This document shows, one piece after another, positions 50,008 through 59,568 of a DNA stretch of 64,000 nt (the stretch's first letter is position 1; each line of letters starts with the position of its first letter). Origin of the DNA: Flavobacterium gelatinilyticum (GTDB lineage Bacteria; Bacteroidota; Bacteroidia; Flavobacteriales; Flavobacteriaceae); the NCBI RefSeq assembly GCF_027111295.1, contig NZ_CP114287.1, positions 5,084,001 to 5,148,000 on the forward strand, given 5' to 3'. Under the pieces are notes generated by a model. It was not told where the DNA came from, did no database searches, and saw only the letters and a list, made by a program, of their open reading frames with translations. Both the position numbers and the translations under genes were made by a program.

Positions 50008-52830
50008 ATGACTTTTCAGAATAGTCTCAAAATACAATTTAGAAAAAATAACAATCCTATATTTTTATTAGTATTCCTCTTTTTTATTCAAATTGTTTTT
50101 TCACAAAATACAAGCAAACCTGTTCAGATTACCATTAAAGATGCTGAGACTAAACTTCCCATCAAAGAAGCACAATTTACTGCCGATGGCATTTTTCAGA
50201 AATACGAAGTACAGTCGGACGATTTAGGTAACCTGATTTTAAATACGGTTTCAAATGGCAGATACAAAATAAAATTATCGCATAAAGGCTACGAAACAAT
50301 TGAAAAAACAATTGAACTGATTCCCGGACAGCATCTTTTTTTTGAATTAATCCCGAAGAGTATCGAACTGAACGAGGTCGTAATTACCGCAACAGAATCA
50401 CGCGGTATGACCAGTACTTCGATTATCGACAAAAAAGCAATGCAGCATTTACAGCCTTCGAGCTTTACAGATTTATTGGAATTACTGCCCGGCGGACGTT
50501 CAAAAGATCCGGTTTTTAATGCTTCTAATTTCATTAAATTAAGAGAAGTCGGTACATCAGATTCTAATTATGATATTTCATCACTTGGAACTGCTTTTGT
50601 AATCGACGGAATTCCAATTAATACCGATGCTAATCTGCAATACACAACCGGTCCGAGAATGAGTGTTACGCCCGGTTCCGGTTATGCCGACACACGAAGA
50701 AATACGACTTCAAGAGGAGTCGATATGCGCTCTATTTCTACAGACCAGATCGAAAGGGTAGAAATTGTTCGAGGAATTCCTTCTGTCGAATACGGCGATT
50801 TAACCAGCGGATTGATAAAAATAAAACGAAAAAGAGGCCGCACAAACTGGGAATCACGTTTTAAAGCCGATGAATTCAGCAAATTATATTATGTTGGAAA
50901 AGGATTTGAATCGGAAGCAAAACGTTTTGTGTTGAATGTTGGACTGGATTATCTGGATGCTAAACCGGATCCGCGAAATAGTTTTGAAAACTATAAAAGA
51001 ATTACCGCATCGATCCGTACACAGAAAACATGGGAAAACAATTCGCATTCGCTGCAATGGGATTCGAGCTTAGATTACAGTGGTTCAATCGACAACGAAA
51101 GGGCAGATCCGGATGTGGGTTATGCTAAAATTGACCGTTTCAGCTCTGATTATAACCGATTTTCGGCTGTAAATTCTTTCGATTTAAACTTCAAAACATC
51201 ACCTTTTTTAAAGTCAGTACAGCTTTCAACATCAGTAAGCCAACAATTGGATAAAATTGAACAGACCAAATGGGTTCAGGTTTCCAGTGCTACGGCAATT
51301 CCCAATAATACAGAGCAGGGAGAATCAGATGGGATTTTTTTAACGCCGCAGTATATTTCGAATCTTACGGTCGACGGAAAACCTTTTGATGCATTTTTAA
51401 AAGCAATGGCGAATTTCGAACTTCAGTTATTTGGAGTAAAACATGCCCTGAAAGCAGGTTCTGAGTGGACGTATTCTAAAAACAACGGAAAAGGTCAGGT
51501 TTACGATACCACACATCCGCCATCTCCCGAAATGTCTACACGACCAAGATCGTACAAAGACATTCCGGCCAGTACAGATATTTCTTTTTTTGCCGAGGAT
51601 GCCGTTACATTTCCGTTAGGAAAACACCAGTTGAATCTTGCAGGAGGAATCAGAGCAATGTCGCTCCTAAATGTTCCGTCAGCTTATGCAGTTTCCGGCA
51701 AATATTATTTTGATCCCAGAGTGAATGCACAATGGGCGCTTCCGTCTTTTCGAATAGGCAGTCATGCCTTAAAAGCTGAGCTTACGGCAGGAGTAGGGCA
51801 GTACACCAAATTCCCTACGCTGGCACAGTTATATCCTGATTTTATATACAATGATTTGGTACAGCTTAATTATTATCATGATAATCCGGCATACCGGAGA
51901 ATCAATTTAATGACCTATAAAACACTGCCAGTAAATTATAATCTGGCTCCGGCGATTAATAAAAAGTGGGAAGTCCGAGCTGATTTTTCGTATGATAACA
52001 ATCGTTTTTCGGTAACCTATTTTAACGAACGTATGCATTCGGGTTTTAGAAACGGTTCAAGGTATCAGGCACTTTCTTATAAAAAATACGATAACAATTC
52101 TATTGATCCTTCAACTTTAACCTCACAGCCTGATCTTGCCGATATGACTTATGTTATGGAAACTTTATTAACATCCTACAGCATTACCAATAATGGAAGT
52201 TCCCTGCTGAAAGACGGGATAGAATTTCAGTTTTCATCCAAACGTTTTTCTCAAATCAATACAAGGTTTACTTTAAACGGTGCCTGGTTTAAAACGACTT
52301 ATACCAATAGCAGTCCGGTTTATAAAAGCGGACAAAAAGATATTATTATCGACGGAAAAAGAATGCCTTATATAGGTCTTTATCAACGGGATGAAGGTTC
52401 TGAAAGACAGCAGTTCAATACCAATGTAATTGCCGATACTTATATTCCGTCATTGGGAATGGAATTTTCAGGTTCGTTTCAGTTTTTGTGGTTCAGCAGC
52501 AGTCAGTCAACGCCAATGAACGGAACGCCTGTTTCCTATATAAACCCTTCCGGAGAAGAACATCCGTACCTCGAAATAGATAAATCAGATCCTATCCTGC
52601 AATGGCTGGACATAAAGTACAATGACGCTTTATTTCAAAAAAGAACCATTCCGATGTCGATGAATATGAACCTGAAAGTTTCTAAAGATTTCTATAAGAA
52701 ATTCCGAATCTCCATGTTCGTTAACCGACTTTTCAGTTACTATCAAAACTACGAAATAAACGGTCAGAAAATAGAGCGGAGAGGACTTAATTCACCTTAT
52801 TTCGGTATGGAACTCAACCTGAATTTTTAA
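50008..52830 (+). CDS. TonB-dependent receptor with carboxypeptidase-like N-terminal domain
   Basis: A 940-residue outer-membrane receptor. The leader (MTFQNSLKIQFRKNNNPIF...) ends in a signal sequence (LLVFLFFIQIVFSQN). A CarboxypepD_reg-like domain (KPVQITIKDAETKLPIKEA) comes before the plug (ELNEVVITATESRGMTSTSIIDK; IERVEIVRGIPSVEYGDLTSGLIKIK). The barrel ends with SPYFGMELNLNF. It is the first gene of an operon with DUF4876, a DUF6850-like barrel and a di-haem peroxidase. The substrate is unknown; an iron/haem or other cofactor ligand is possible. Confidence 0.92.
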   Translation: MTFQNSLKIQFRKNNNPIFLLVFLFFIQIVFSQNTSKPVQITIKDAETKLPIKEAQFTADGIFQKYEVQSDDLGNLILNTVSNGRYKIKLSHKGYETIEKTIELIPGQHLFFELIPKSIELNEVVITATESRGMTSTSIIDKKAMQHLQPSSFTDLLELLPGGRSKDPVFNASNFIKLREVGTSDSNYDISSLGTAFVIDGIPINTDANLQYTTGPRMSVTPGSGYADTRRNTTSRGVDMRSISTDQIERVEIVRGIPSVEYGDLTSGLIKIKRKRGRTNWESRFKADEFSKLYYVGKGFESEAKRFVLNVGLDYLDAKPDPRNSFENYKRITASIRTQKTWENNSHSLQWDSSLDYSGSIDNERADPDVGYAKIDRFSSDYNRFSAVNSFDLNFKTSPFLKSVQLSTSVSQQLDKIEQTKWVQVSSATAIPNNTEQGESDGIFLTPQYISNLTVDGKPFDAFLKAMANFELQLFGVKHALKAGSEWTYSKNNGKGQVYDTTHPPSPEMSTRPRSYKDIPASTDISFFAEDAVTFPLGKHQLNLAGGIRAMSLLNVPSAYAVSGKYYFDPRVNAQWALPSFRIGSHALKAELTAGVGQYTKFPTLAQLYPDFIYNDLVQLNYYHDNPAYRRINLMTYKTLPVNYNLAPAINKKWEVRADFSYDNNRFSVTYFNERMHSGFRNGSRYQALSYKKYDNNSIDPSTLTSQPDLADMTYVMETLLTSYSITNNGSSLLKDGIEFQFSSKRFSQINTRFTLNGAWFKTTYTNSSPVYKSGQKDIIIDGKRMPYIGLYQRDEGSERQQFNTNVIADTYIPSLGMEFSGSFQFLWFSSSQSTPMNGTPVSYINPSGEEHPYLEIDKSDPILQWLDIKYNDALFQKRTIPMSMNMNLKVSKDFYKKFRISMFVNRLFSYYQNYEINGQKIERRGLNSPYFGMELNLNF

Positions 52831-52857
52831 CTTTTAATATTAATAAATATCCAAATT

Positions 52858-54072
52858 ATGAAAATTAAATTACTTCCCATTTTTTTTACGATAGCCGTGA
52901 TGGCGATATTACAATCCTGTTCAAAAGACGATGATAATGAAGGAAACAGACAAAGCGCTGTAACCTTAACTGTTGTAAATCCGGATGATTTGAGCAGTGT
53001 TTCGTATTCCGGTCTTTCGGTTTCTTTTAAAGAATTAAATACCGGTAAAGTAACTCAGAGCACTTCTTTTACAGGAAATAATCTTTCGATTTCACTGGCT
53101 GAAGGTTCTTATGAAATTTCAATTGACGGAAAAATTAAATATGAAGCAGACGGAACTTCGGCAGAAGCTTCTGTAAGCGGTTACAAAGAATCAGTTGTTA
53201 TTACAGGTTCTGCAGCATCGGTTTCTTTAAATCTTTTTCTAAAAACAACACAATCTGATTTTTTAATTGAAGAAGTATTCTTTACCGGAACCAGAACGGC
53301 CGAAGGAAAACAATATTTGGGCGATAAATATTTCAGAATTTACAACAACACAGACAAAACATTGTACGCTGACGGATTAATGATCGCACAGTCTGAATTT
53401 ATGACAACCGATAAACAGGAATATACGCCAAATATTATGGCACAGTCATTTGCTGCAAATGCTATTGCTGTTGTTCCGGGTAATGGTACAACGTATCCAA
53501 TTGCTCCGGGCGAATATTTTATTATTGCCGAAGATGCCATCAATCATAAAGAATACAACCCAAATTCAATGGATATGAGACCTGCAGCTTTTGAATTTTA
53601 TACCGAAGATGCAGACGATGTTGACAATCCTGCTGTTCCAAACATGGAAAATTTATTTTCATCTATGGTAATCCATAACAGAGGTTTCAGAAGTTTTGTA
53701 ATCGCCCGTATGCCGGCAGCAGTAAGCAAAACAGCTTATTTAACGGATTATACGTATGATTATGAATATAATCTGGTATTTGGAGGCGAAACGTACCCAA
53801 TGGGCGAAAGTGTATATTCTATTCCGAATGCATGGATTATCGACGCGGTAAATTTAAGTGTTGAATCAGAATTTCAGTGGATTGTTACAGCTCCGTCATT
53901 AGATATGGGATGGACCTACTGCGGAAAAGTAGATTCTGATGCCACCCGTTACGGAAAAAGTGTACGTCGTAAAACGCTTTCAACAGCTTCAAACGGTAAA
54001 AAAATCTTAAAAGACACCAATAATTCAACAGTAGATTTCAGCCCTGAGGCTAAACCATCTTTAATGAATTAA
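52858..54072 (+). CDS. DUF4876 lipoprotein
   Basis: A 404-residue lipoprotein with lipobox LQSC (Cys21) and an acidic stretch KDDDNEGN after it. A beta-sandwich N-terminal domain (about 30-130) with TLTVVNPDDLSSVSYSGLSVSF and IDGKIKYEADGTSAEASV is followed by a larger all-beta domain with FLIEEVFFTGTRTAEGKQYLGDKYFRIYN. This is the DUF4876 pattern in Bacteroidota TonB operons. It probably sits on the receptor as a surface partner, by analogy to SusD; no structure or ligand is known. It starts 27 bp after the receptor gene. Confidence 0.83.
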   Translation: MKIKLLPIFFTIAVMAILQSCSKDDDNEGNRQSAVTLTVVNPDDLSSVSYSGLSVSFKELNTGKVTQSTSFTGNNLSISLAEGSYEISIDGKIKYEADGTSAEASVSGYKESVVITGSAASVSLNLFLKTTQSDFLIEEVFFTGTRTAEGKQYLGDKYFRIYNNTDKTLYADGLMIAQSEFMTTDKQEYTPNIMAQSFAANAIAVVPGNGTTYPIAPGEYFIIAEDAINHKEYNPNSMDMRPAAFEFYTEDADDVDNPAVPNMENLFSSMVIHNRGFRSFVIARMPAAVSKTAYLTDYTYDYEYNLVFGGETYPMGESVYSIPNAWIIDAVNLSVESEFQWIVTAPSLDMGWTYCGKVDSDATRYGKSVRRKTLSTASNGKKILKDTNNSTVDFSPEAKPSLMN

Positions 54073-54082
54073 TACTCTAATC

Positions 54083-55591
54083 ATGAGCTTTCGTTCCCTA
54101 TTTCTGTTTTTTGTTTTCAGTTCTGGTATTTTGCATGCACAGGACAGTACTTCGGTATTGGTTCGTATTCATGAAAATATTTCTCCTGCGAGTAATTTTT
54201 CAAATACATTGTTTGTAAATCCTGCCAATCTTCCTTTTGCACGTACCTATTCTTTGTCTGAATTAAGTGCCGGATATACAACGAAGTCAGAACAGACTAA
54301 TTTACAGCAGTTAGGAAACGGCATCAATCAGTTTCTTATTAATGCACAATCGTATTACAAGATCGATTCCGGAAATACGGTTTTTGGAAATGCATATTAC
54401 AAGAACGGAAAACGAAAAAATGTGCATTGGAACGAAAGCTCAGATTATAATGTAATTTATCCCTACGTAACGGCTGATTCTATAGGCGGTGATATTTCAT
54501 TTGAAGAATACGCTTTTAAAGGCGGTTATTCAAAATCATTCTCTAAAACTAGAATCGGAATCGCTGCGGCGTACAGGGCTTTACTGGAATACCGCGATAT
54601 TGATCCAAGGCCTAAAAATACGGTTTCAGACCTTAATGTTCAGGCTGGGATTTCTCAAAATATTGGAAATCATTATGCTGTTGGAACTTCTGTTAACCTT
54701 CAGAAATATACACAATCTAACGCACTGAAATTCTTTAGCGAATTGGGAGCGCCTGCCGTTTATCACATGACGGGGCTTGGTGTTTATAATAATCTGCTGA
54801 CGGGGAATAAGTTGAGTTCTTTTTATGACGGAAGAGGCTATGGGGCAAATTTGCAGTTGTTTCCAAAGGATCAAAATGGTTTTGTTTTATCAGTAGGATA
54901 TAACCATTTTGATTATGAAAAAATAATGACCGAATTTCAGAACCTTGTAGCATCGACTATTTCAGAAAAGCGGTTTGAAGGAGAAGTTTCGTATCTTAAG
55001 AAATCAGAAACCCAGGTCTATGGTGCAAAAATCCAAGGATATTATACAGACAGAACAGGAACCGAGAATATATTTGATAATAAATCGACGACTTCATACA
55101 TCAAAATTTCTGAAGCCGATCGATATACTAACCAGATCGCATTTGTTGGAATTTCAGGATTGTACTATATTCCCAATCCCGAATTTTCATGGTCGGTTTC
55201 GCCTGGTTTTAATTTGAAAAACAGAGTCGAAAAATATATTGATCCGCTTAGGAAAATGGATATTACACAGGCAATTGGGCGGCTGGATCTTTCAGCATCA
55301 AAACTTCTGTCAAAATCGCTTATCAGCTTATTCGCAGGATTTGAGTACAGTGTAGCTTTAGATTCAGAAATGAAGTTAAGCGAACGAAAGGACAATTCCA
55401 TTTTTGATATGCTCGATTATAATTATTCGTACCTATCTTCTGATTATGCCAAAGCAAGTCTTGCAGCGCGATGGGATTATAAATACGATACAGATCTTAA
55501 TTTTTTTATTAAATCAGATCTCGATTATTACCAATATTCTAATACTAAAAACAATACCTGTTTCCAGATGTCTGTGGGTTTGACATTTTAA
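54083..55591 (+). CDS. DUF6850-like outer membrane beta-barrel protein
   Basis: A 502-residue protein with a signal peptide (MSFRSLFLFFVFSSGILHA) and many amphipathic strands, for example TLFVNPANLPFARTYSLSELSAGY, NGFVLSVGYNHFDYE and a final NTCFQMSVGLTF. Family assignment to DUF6850-like barrels comes mainly from content and operon context. It lies 10 bp after the DUF4876 gene. Role unknown; a transport or structural outer-membrane part of the same uptake unit is likely. Confidence 0.72.
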   Translation: MSFRSLFLFFVFSSGILHAQDSTSVLVRIHENISPASNFSNTLFVNPANLPFARTYSLSELSAGYTTKSEQTNLQQLGNGINQFLINAQSYYKIDSGNTVFGNAYYKNGKRKNVHWNESSDYNVIYPYVTADSIGGDISFEEYAFKGGYSKSFSKTRIGIAAAYRALLEYRDIDPRPKNTVSDLNVQAGISQNIGNHYAVGTSVNLQKYTQSNALKFFSELGAPAVYHMTGLGVYNNLLTGNKLSSFYDGRGYGANLQLFPKDQNGFVLSVGYNHFDYEKIMTEFQNLVASTISEKRFEGEVSYLKKSETQVYGAKIQGYYTDRTGTENIFDNKSTTSYIKISEADRYTNQIAFVGISGLYYIPNPEFSWSVSPGFNLKNRVEKYIDPLRKMDITQAIGRLDLSASKLLSKSLISLFAGFEYSVALDSEMKLSERKDNSIFDMLDYNYSYLSSDYAKASLAARWDYKYDTDLNFFIKSDLDYYQYSNTKNNTCFQMSVGLTF

Positions 55592-55621
55592 CAGGACTAT
55601 CAAATCTTTATTTGCTATCTA

Positions 55622-56764
55622 ATGAAACCTTTATTATTAAAAACTCTTTTTTTTACACTTTTTATCGGGTTTATCTATTCACTTTTGAGTTTTAGTGCCG
55701 CATTTTGCGAGAAGATAACCCATTCTGACTTACGCGAATTATACAGTAAACCGGTCAAAGAATGGCCAAAACCAACGATTGATAAAGGTGTAACCTGGCA
55801 GGAATTTGAATCTTTAACTATCGATACCAGTTATTACGATACCATGAGTGAGCCGAAAGTTATTTTAGGTCAGATGCTTTTCTTTGATCCTAAACTTTCA
55901 GGTTCCAATCAGATTTCCTGCAGCAGCTGCCACGATCCGGAACTGGCCTGGGGCGATGGGAGAGAAAAATCTCTTGGGAATGATCATTTGCAGGGACAGA
56001 GAAATACGCCGTCATTATACAATATTGCAGCCAGAAAAACTTTCTTTTGGGATGGCCGTGCCCTGACTCTTGAAGAACAGGCACAAGGACCAATTACGGC
56101 ACATCATGAAATGAATATGGAGTCGAAAACGCTGGCTAAAAAACTAAAAAAAGTCAAGGGCTATGCGGTTTTGTTTCAGAACGCCTATGGAACTCCTGAG
56201 ATTACCTATGAAAAAATCCTGCATTCGCTGGCCGATTTCCAAAAAACAATCCGCAGTAAAAGAAGTCGTTTTGATGCTTTTATTGATGGCGATTACACTC
56301 AGTTAACCGATCAGGAAATTCAGGGAATGCATCTTTTCCGTACCAAAGCACGCTGTATGAACTGTCACTCCGGAAAATACCTTACAGATGAATCATTTCA
56401 TAATATCGGACTTACCTATTACAAACGGGAATATGAAGACCTGGGACTTTACAACATTACCAAAAAAGCCGAAGATGCAGGCCGATTCAGAACCCCATCG
56501 CTCAGAGATGTAATGCACACAGGCCCGTGGATGCACAACGGTTTGTTCGACAATATGACCGGAATTATCAATATGTACAACAGCGGTATGCACATGATCG
56601 ATCCCGATGAAAATGAAAAGGCTGCCGATCCTTTATTTCCGCAGACCGATGTTTTAATGCAGCGCTTAAATCTCAATGATCAAGAAATCGAGGCATTGGT
56701 CTCTTTTATAAAAACTTTATCAGGAAGACAATATAAAATGGAGCGTCCGCAGATTTTGAGGTAA
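55622..56764 (+). CDS. Di-haem cytochrome c peroxidase / MauG-family protein
   Basis: A 380-residue secreted/periplasmic protein with an N-terminal hydrophobic export segment (about 5-28). Two haem c attachment sites are seen: CSSCHDPELAWGDG (near 100) and CMNCHSGKYLTDESFHNIGL (near 245). Family phrases include SGSNQISCSSCH, FFWDGRALTLEEQAQGPI, RFRTPSLRDVMHTGPWMHNG and EIEALVSFIKTLSG. Known relatives reduce H2O2 or oxidise protein side chains. As last gene of the TonB/DUF4876/DUF6850 operon it may handle the imported substrate or metal. Confidence 0.9.
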   Translation: MKPLLLKTLFFTLFIGFIYSLLSFSAAFCEKITHSDLRELYSKPVKEWPKPTIDKGVTWQEFESLTIDTSYYDTMSEPKVILGQMLFFDPKLSGSNQISCSSCHDPELAWGDGREKSLGNDHLQGQRNTPSLYNIAARKTFFWDGRALTLEEQAQGPITAHHEMNMESKTLAKKLKKVKGYAVLFQNAYGTPEITYEKILHSLADFQKTIRSKRSRFDAFIDGDYTQLTDQEIQGMHLFRTKARCMNCHSGKYLTDESFHNIGLTYYKREYEDLGLYNITKKAEDAGRFRTPSLRDVMHTGPWMHNGLFDNMTGIINMYNSGMHMIDPDENEKAADPLFPQTDVLMQRLNLNDQEIEALVSFIKTLSGRQYKMERPQILR

Positions 56765-56783
56765 TTTTGTGTTTTTATTTAGG

Positions 56784-57233
56784 TTATTTTTTAATTTCCA
56801 AATGTAAAATAGGATAGGGTTTCCCGAATCCGTCTAAATCGGAAACGGATTTGATCTCGAAACCAAAATGTTTATAAAAGGCAGCAGCTTTTAGGTTGTC
56901 TTTATTTACATCAACTTTGGTAATGTTGAGGTTTTCTAAGGCATAAAGTAAGAGTTTTTTCCCAATGCCTTTTCCAATTTCATCTGCAGTCACAAATAAC
57001 ATTTCCAGATTTTCTTCGTGCGTTCCTATAAATCCTGTTATCTGAAGGTTTTCATTTTTTATGCAATGCAAAGTTACCTGCTCAAAAAAGTTAGGAATAA
57101 GTTCTTTGTAAAAAATGAAATCTTCAGGTTTTAAAAAATCGTGTGTTGCCTTTACAGCAGATTCCCAAACTAAAAGCAAGTCTTTGTATTCATTTGTATG
57201 AACTTTATGAATAGTGTTTAAAAATGCATCCAT
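56784..57233 (-). CDS. GNAT-family N-acetyltransferase
   Basis: A 149-residue cytoplasmic acetyl-CoA-dependent acetyltransferase. The N-terminal helices (DLLLVWESAVKATHDFLKPEDFIFY) are followed by the acetyl-CoA-binding loop ADEIGKGIGKKLLLYAL (near 88-104) and NKDNLKAAAFYKHFGFEIKSV (~113-133). The final strand YPILHLEIKK closes the fold. Resembles the YjaB/putative acetyltransferase group. Substrate unknown. Convergent with the peroxidase gene. Confidence 0.88.
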   Translation of the reverse strand: MDAFLNTIHKVHTNEYKDLLLVWESAVKATHDFLKPEDFIFYKELIPNFFEQVTLHCIKNENLQITGFIGTHEENLEMLFVTADEIGKGIGKKLLLYALENLNITKVDVNKDNLKAAAFYKHFGFEIKSVSDLDGFGKPYPILHLEIKK

Positions 57234-57363
57234 TTTTTTTTATTTATAAAAAGCGAAAGTAATAATTACGGCAATAAAACTGCATTTTTAACTTTTAATC
57301 ATTGACAAAATAGTGTAACTTAGAGTAAAAGGCTTTAAAAATAACCTAAAAATTACGCTAAGA

Positions 57364-58185
57364 ATGCACTCAAAATACCTGTTTATATTTCTCATTTTGT
57401 TTTCAATACAATCAAAATCGCAGATTGTAGAAGAGAAAAAAAATTTCCGCGCCGCCGATTCATTACTTAAAGAATCCAGTTTTTCTGTCCACCGCGACAA
57501 TTACTTTTTAACCGGTGTACCTCTTAATACCGATATCACCAGAAACACCGCCGATGTAAAATATCAGGTAAGTTTCAAACTTCGATTAAATTCAAAACCA
57601 TTATGGGGCGGTTTTTTCCCCTACTTAATGTACACCCAGAAAGCATTCTGGGATATTTATGCCAGTTCAAAACCCTTTTCAGAAATCAATTTTAATCCCG
57701 GTGTGGCGATTGTGCGTCCGTTTTATTTAAAAGGAGACCGATTAACCTACGGAACCATTTCTCTGGAGCACGAATCAAACGGAAGGGATTCTATCTATTC
57801 AAGAACCTGGAATATGCTTGCGTTTTCCTTAAAATCGCAGGTTTCGCCGAGATGGATTGTTGGGCTTCGCGGATGGATTCCGCTTGTTGATAAAGAAGAC
57901 AATCCGGGATTAACACAATATGTGGGTTATGGGGAAGCCAGCGCAACGTATCAGATACAACCCGGACGATGGAGCGCCGATGTGCTTTTTAGAAAAGGAA
58001 GCGGTGTTATGAAATACGGTTCACTGCAGACACAGCTGAACTGGAGACCTTACAAAGACGAAAATTATTATCTCACCCTGCAATGGTTTGTGGGATATAC
58101 CGAGAGTTTAATCGATTATCAGGAACACAGAAGTATGCTGCGAATAGGTTTTACCATTAAACCCGAAAACATGGGGATTTTTTAG
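57364..58185 (+). CDS. pldA: Outer membrane phospholipase A
   Basis: A 273-residue outer-membrane beta-barrel enzyme that hydrolyses phospholipids in a Ca2+-dependent way. The signal peptide MHSKYLFIFLILFSIQSKSQ is followed by the PldA N-terminal region FRAADSLLKESSFSVHRDNYFL. The catalytic motif is present: His136 and Ser138 in ISLEHESNGRDSIYSRTWN. Other conserved parts are YTQKAFWDIYASSKPFSEINFNP and YLTLQWFVGYTESLIDY. Length matches OMPLA. A fatty acid desaturase gene follows 102 bp downstream. Confidence 0.88.
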   Translation: MHSKYLFIFLILFSIQSKSQIVEEKKNFRAADSLLKESSFSVHRDNYFLTGVPLNTDITRNTADVKYQVSFKLRLNSKPLWGGFFPYLMYTQKAFWDIYASSKPFSEINFNPGVAIVRPFYLKGDRLTYGTISLEHESNGRDSIYSRTWNMLAFSLKSQVSPRWIVGLRGWIPLVDKEDNPGLTQYVGYGEASATYQIQPGRWSADVLFRKGSGVMKYGSLQTQLNWRPYKDENYYLTLQWFVGYTESLIDYQEHRSMLRIGFTIKPENMGIF

Positions 58186-58287
58186 ATTTTTTCCGGTTGA
58201 AAGAACTGAATGATTTGTAAATGATTGTTTTAGTGATTTTTAACTTTTTTTCTTACATTTGATAGAACAATTCTAGCCAACACGATT

Positions 58288-59391
58288 ATGGAAAAATTAA
58301 AACGCCCGGTTTATCTGAAAGCCGGTACTGATGATTTTTTTAAGAAGATGCGCACAGAAGTAAACGAAACTGTTTTGCAGGACGCATCATTGTACCGTTT
58401 AAATGTCATAAAATCTTTAGGTCTTCTTGTTGTGTTTTTTGTGTTCTACAGCGGGATTTTATTTTTTGGGAACAATACGTCCTTACTCTATCTTTTTTAC
58501 ATTTTGTGCGGTTTTACCATGATTGTACTTTTTATAAATGCTTTTCATGATGCCGCACACGGCGCTTTGTTTAAAAAAGGAAAACACAACGAATGGTTCT
58601 TGTACGTTTTAGAACTTTTTGGAAGCAATCACTGGCTCTGGATGCGCCGTCATATAAATCTGCACCATGCCTATCCCAACGTTCCTGATTGGGATATCGA
58701 TATAAAACAAAGCGATATTATCCGTATTTTTCCTAATAGTCCGCTTTTTGGGTATCATAAATTCCAGCACATTTATATGTGGTTTATTTATCCGCTGTAT
58801 AGTCTGAACTGGATTTACATCCGCGACTTTAAGGATTTCTTCGGAACAAAAAATAATTACGTCAAGAAAGTAGTAGATACAATTCCAGCAAAGCAGATTT
58901 TTATTTTATTTGCTGCCAAAATCATTAATCTTTTCTACATTCTTTTTCTACCCATGATTGTCCTTAATCAGCCGTGGTATGTGGTTTTAGGCGGATGGTT
59001 TGCGATGCATTTATCAGGCAGCGTACTTGGAGTAGTAGCTTTGGTTTCGACACATGTTGATGAAGATGCTCATTTTCCCGGAACCGATGAAGACGGAAAT
59101 CTTTCGGCTACCTGGGCAGTGCACCAGATGATTGTAACCAAAGATTTCAGCACCAACAGCAAACTGGCAAATTTCTTATACGGAGGTTTTACGCATCACG
59201 TAGCACATCATCTTTTTCCAGGAGTGGGACATACCTATTATCCGTATATTACACCCATAATTATGCGTTATGCCGAAGAATATGATCTTCCGTATACTTC
59301 TTATCCGTTTTATCATGCCGTGCGGTCTCATTTCAGAATGCTGAAGAATAAAGGTGTGAAAGAAAATATTTTAATGACGGGGGAGATTTAG
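58288..59391 (+). CDS. Membrane fatty acid desaturase
   Basis: A 367-residue di-iron membrane enzyme that introduces double bonds into acyl chains. Three His boxes bind the iron: HDAAHGALF (near 90), HINLHHAYP (near 128), and HHVAHHLFPGVGHTY (near 310). About four membrane helices surround them. It fits the DesA/linoleoyl-CoA desaturase type with an N-terminal YLKAGTDDFFKKMRTEVNE. Whether it acts on lipids or CoA esters is open. It needs an electron donor not visible nearby. Confidence 0.9.
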   Translation: MEKLKRPVYLKAGTDDFFKKMRTEVNETVLQDASLYRLNVIKSLGLLVVFFVFYSGILFFGNNTSLLYLFYILCGFTMIVLFINAFHDAAHGALFKKGKHNEWFLYVLELFGSNHWLWMRRHINLHHAYPNVPDWDIDIKQSDIIRIFPNSPLFGYHKFQHIYMWFIYPLYSLNWIYIRDFKDFFGTKNNYVKKVVDTIPAKQIFILFAAKIINLFYILFLPMIVLNQPWYVVLGGWFAMHLSGSVLGVVALVSTHVDEDAHFPGTDEDGNLSATWAVHQMIVTKDFSTNSKLANFLYGGFTHHVAHHLFPGVGHTYYPYITPIIMRYAEEYDLPYTSYPFYHAVRSHFRMLKNKGVKENILMTGEI

Positions 59392-59568
59392 GATTTTGTT
59401 TTCCGGAGTTTTAAAAAGAAAAAGAATGTTTGGAAGTAAAAATGAAATGTATATCGCATTATTTTCTACCAATATTTTATTCCTTACAAAATATCTCGTA
59501 GGCATTATATAAAAAAGATTGTATGATTCTTGCTAAAATATAATTCCCGATCGTATTTCGAATCTCTT

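Noticed and set aside
59426-59512. 28-codon frame with a hydrophobic end
   Set aside because: A purine-rich stretch precedes it, but length and lack of context give too little support.
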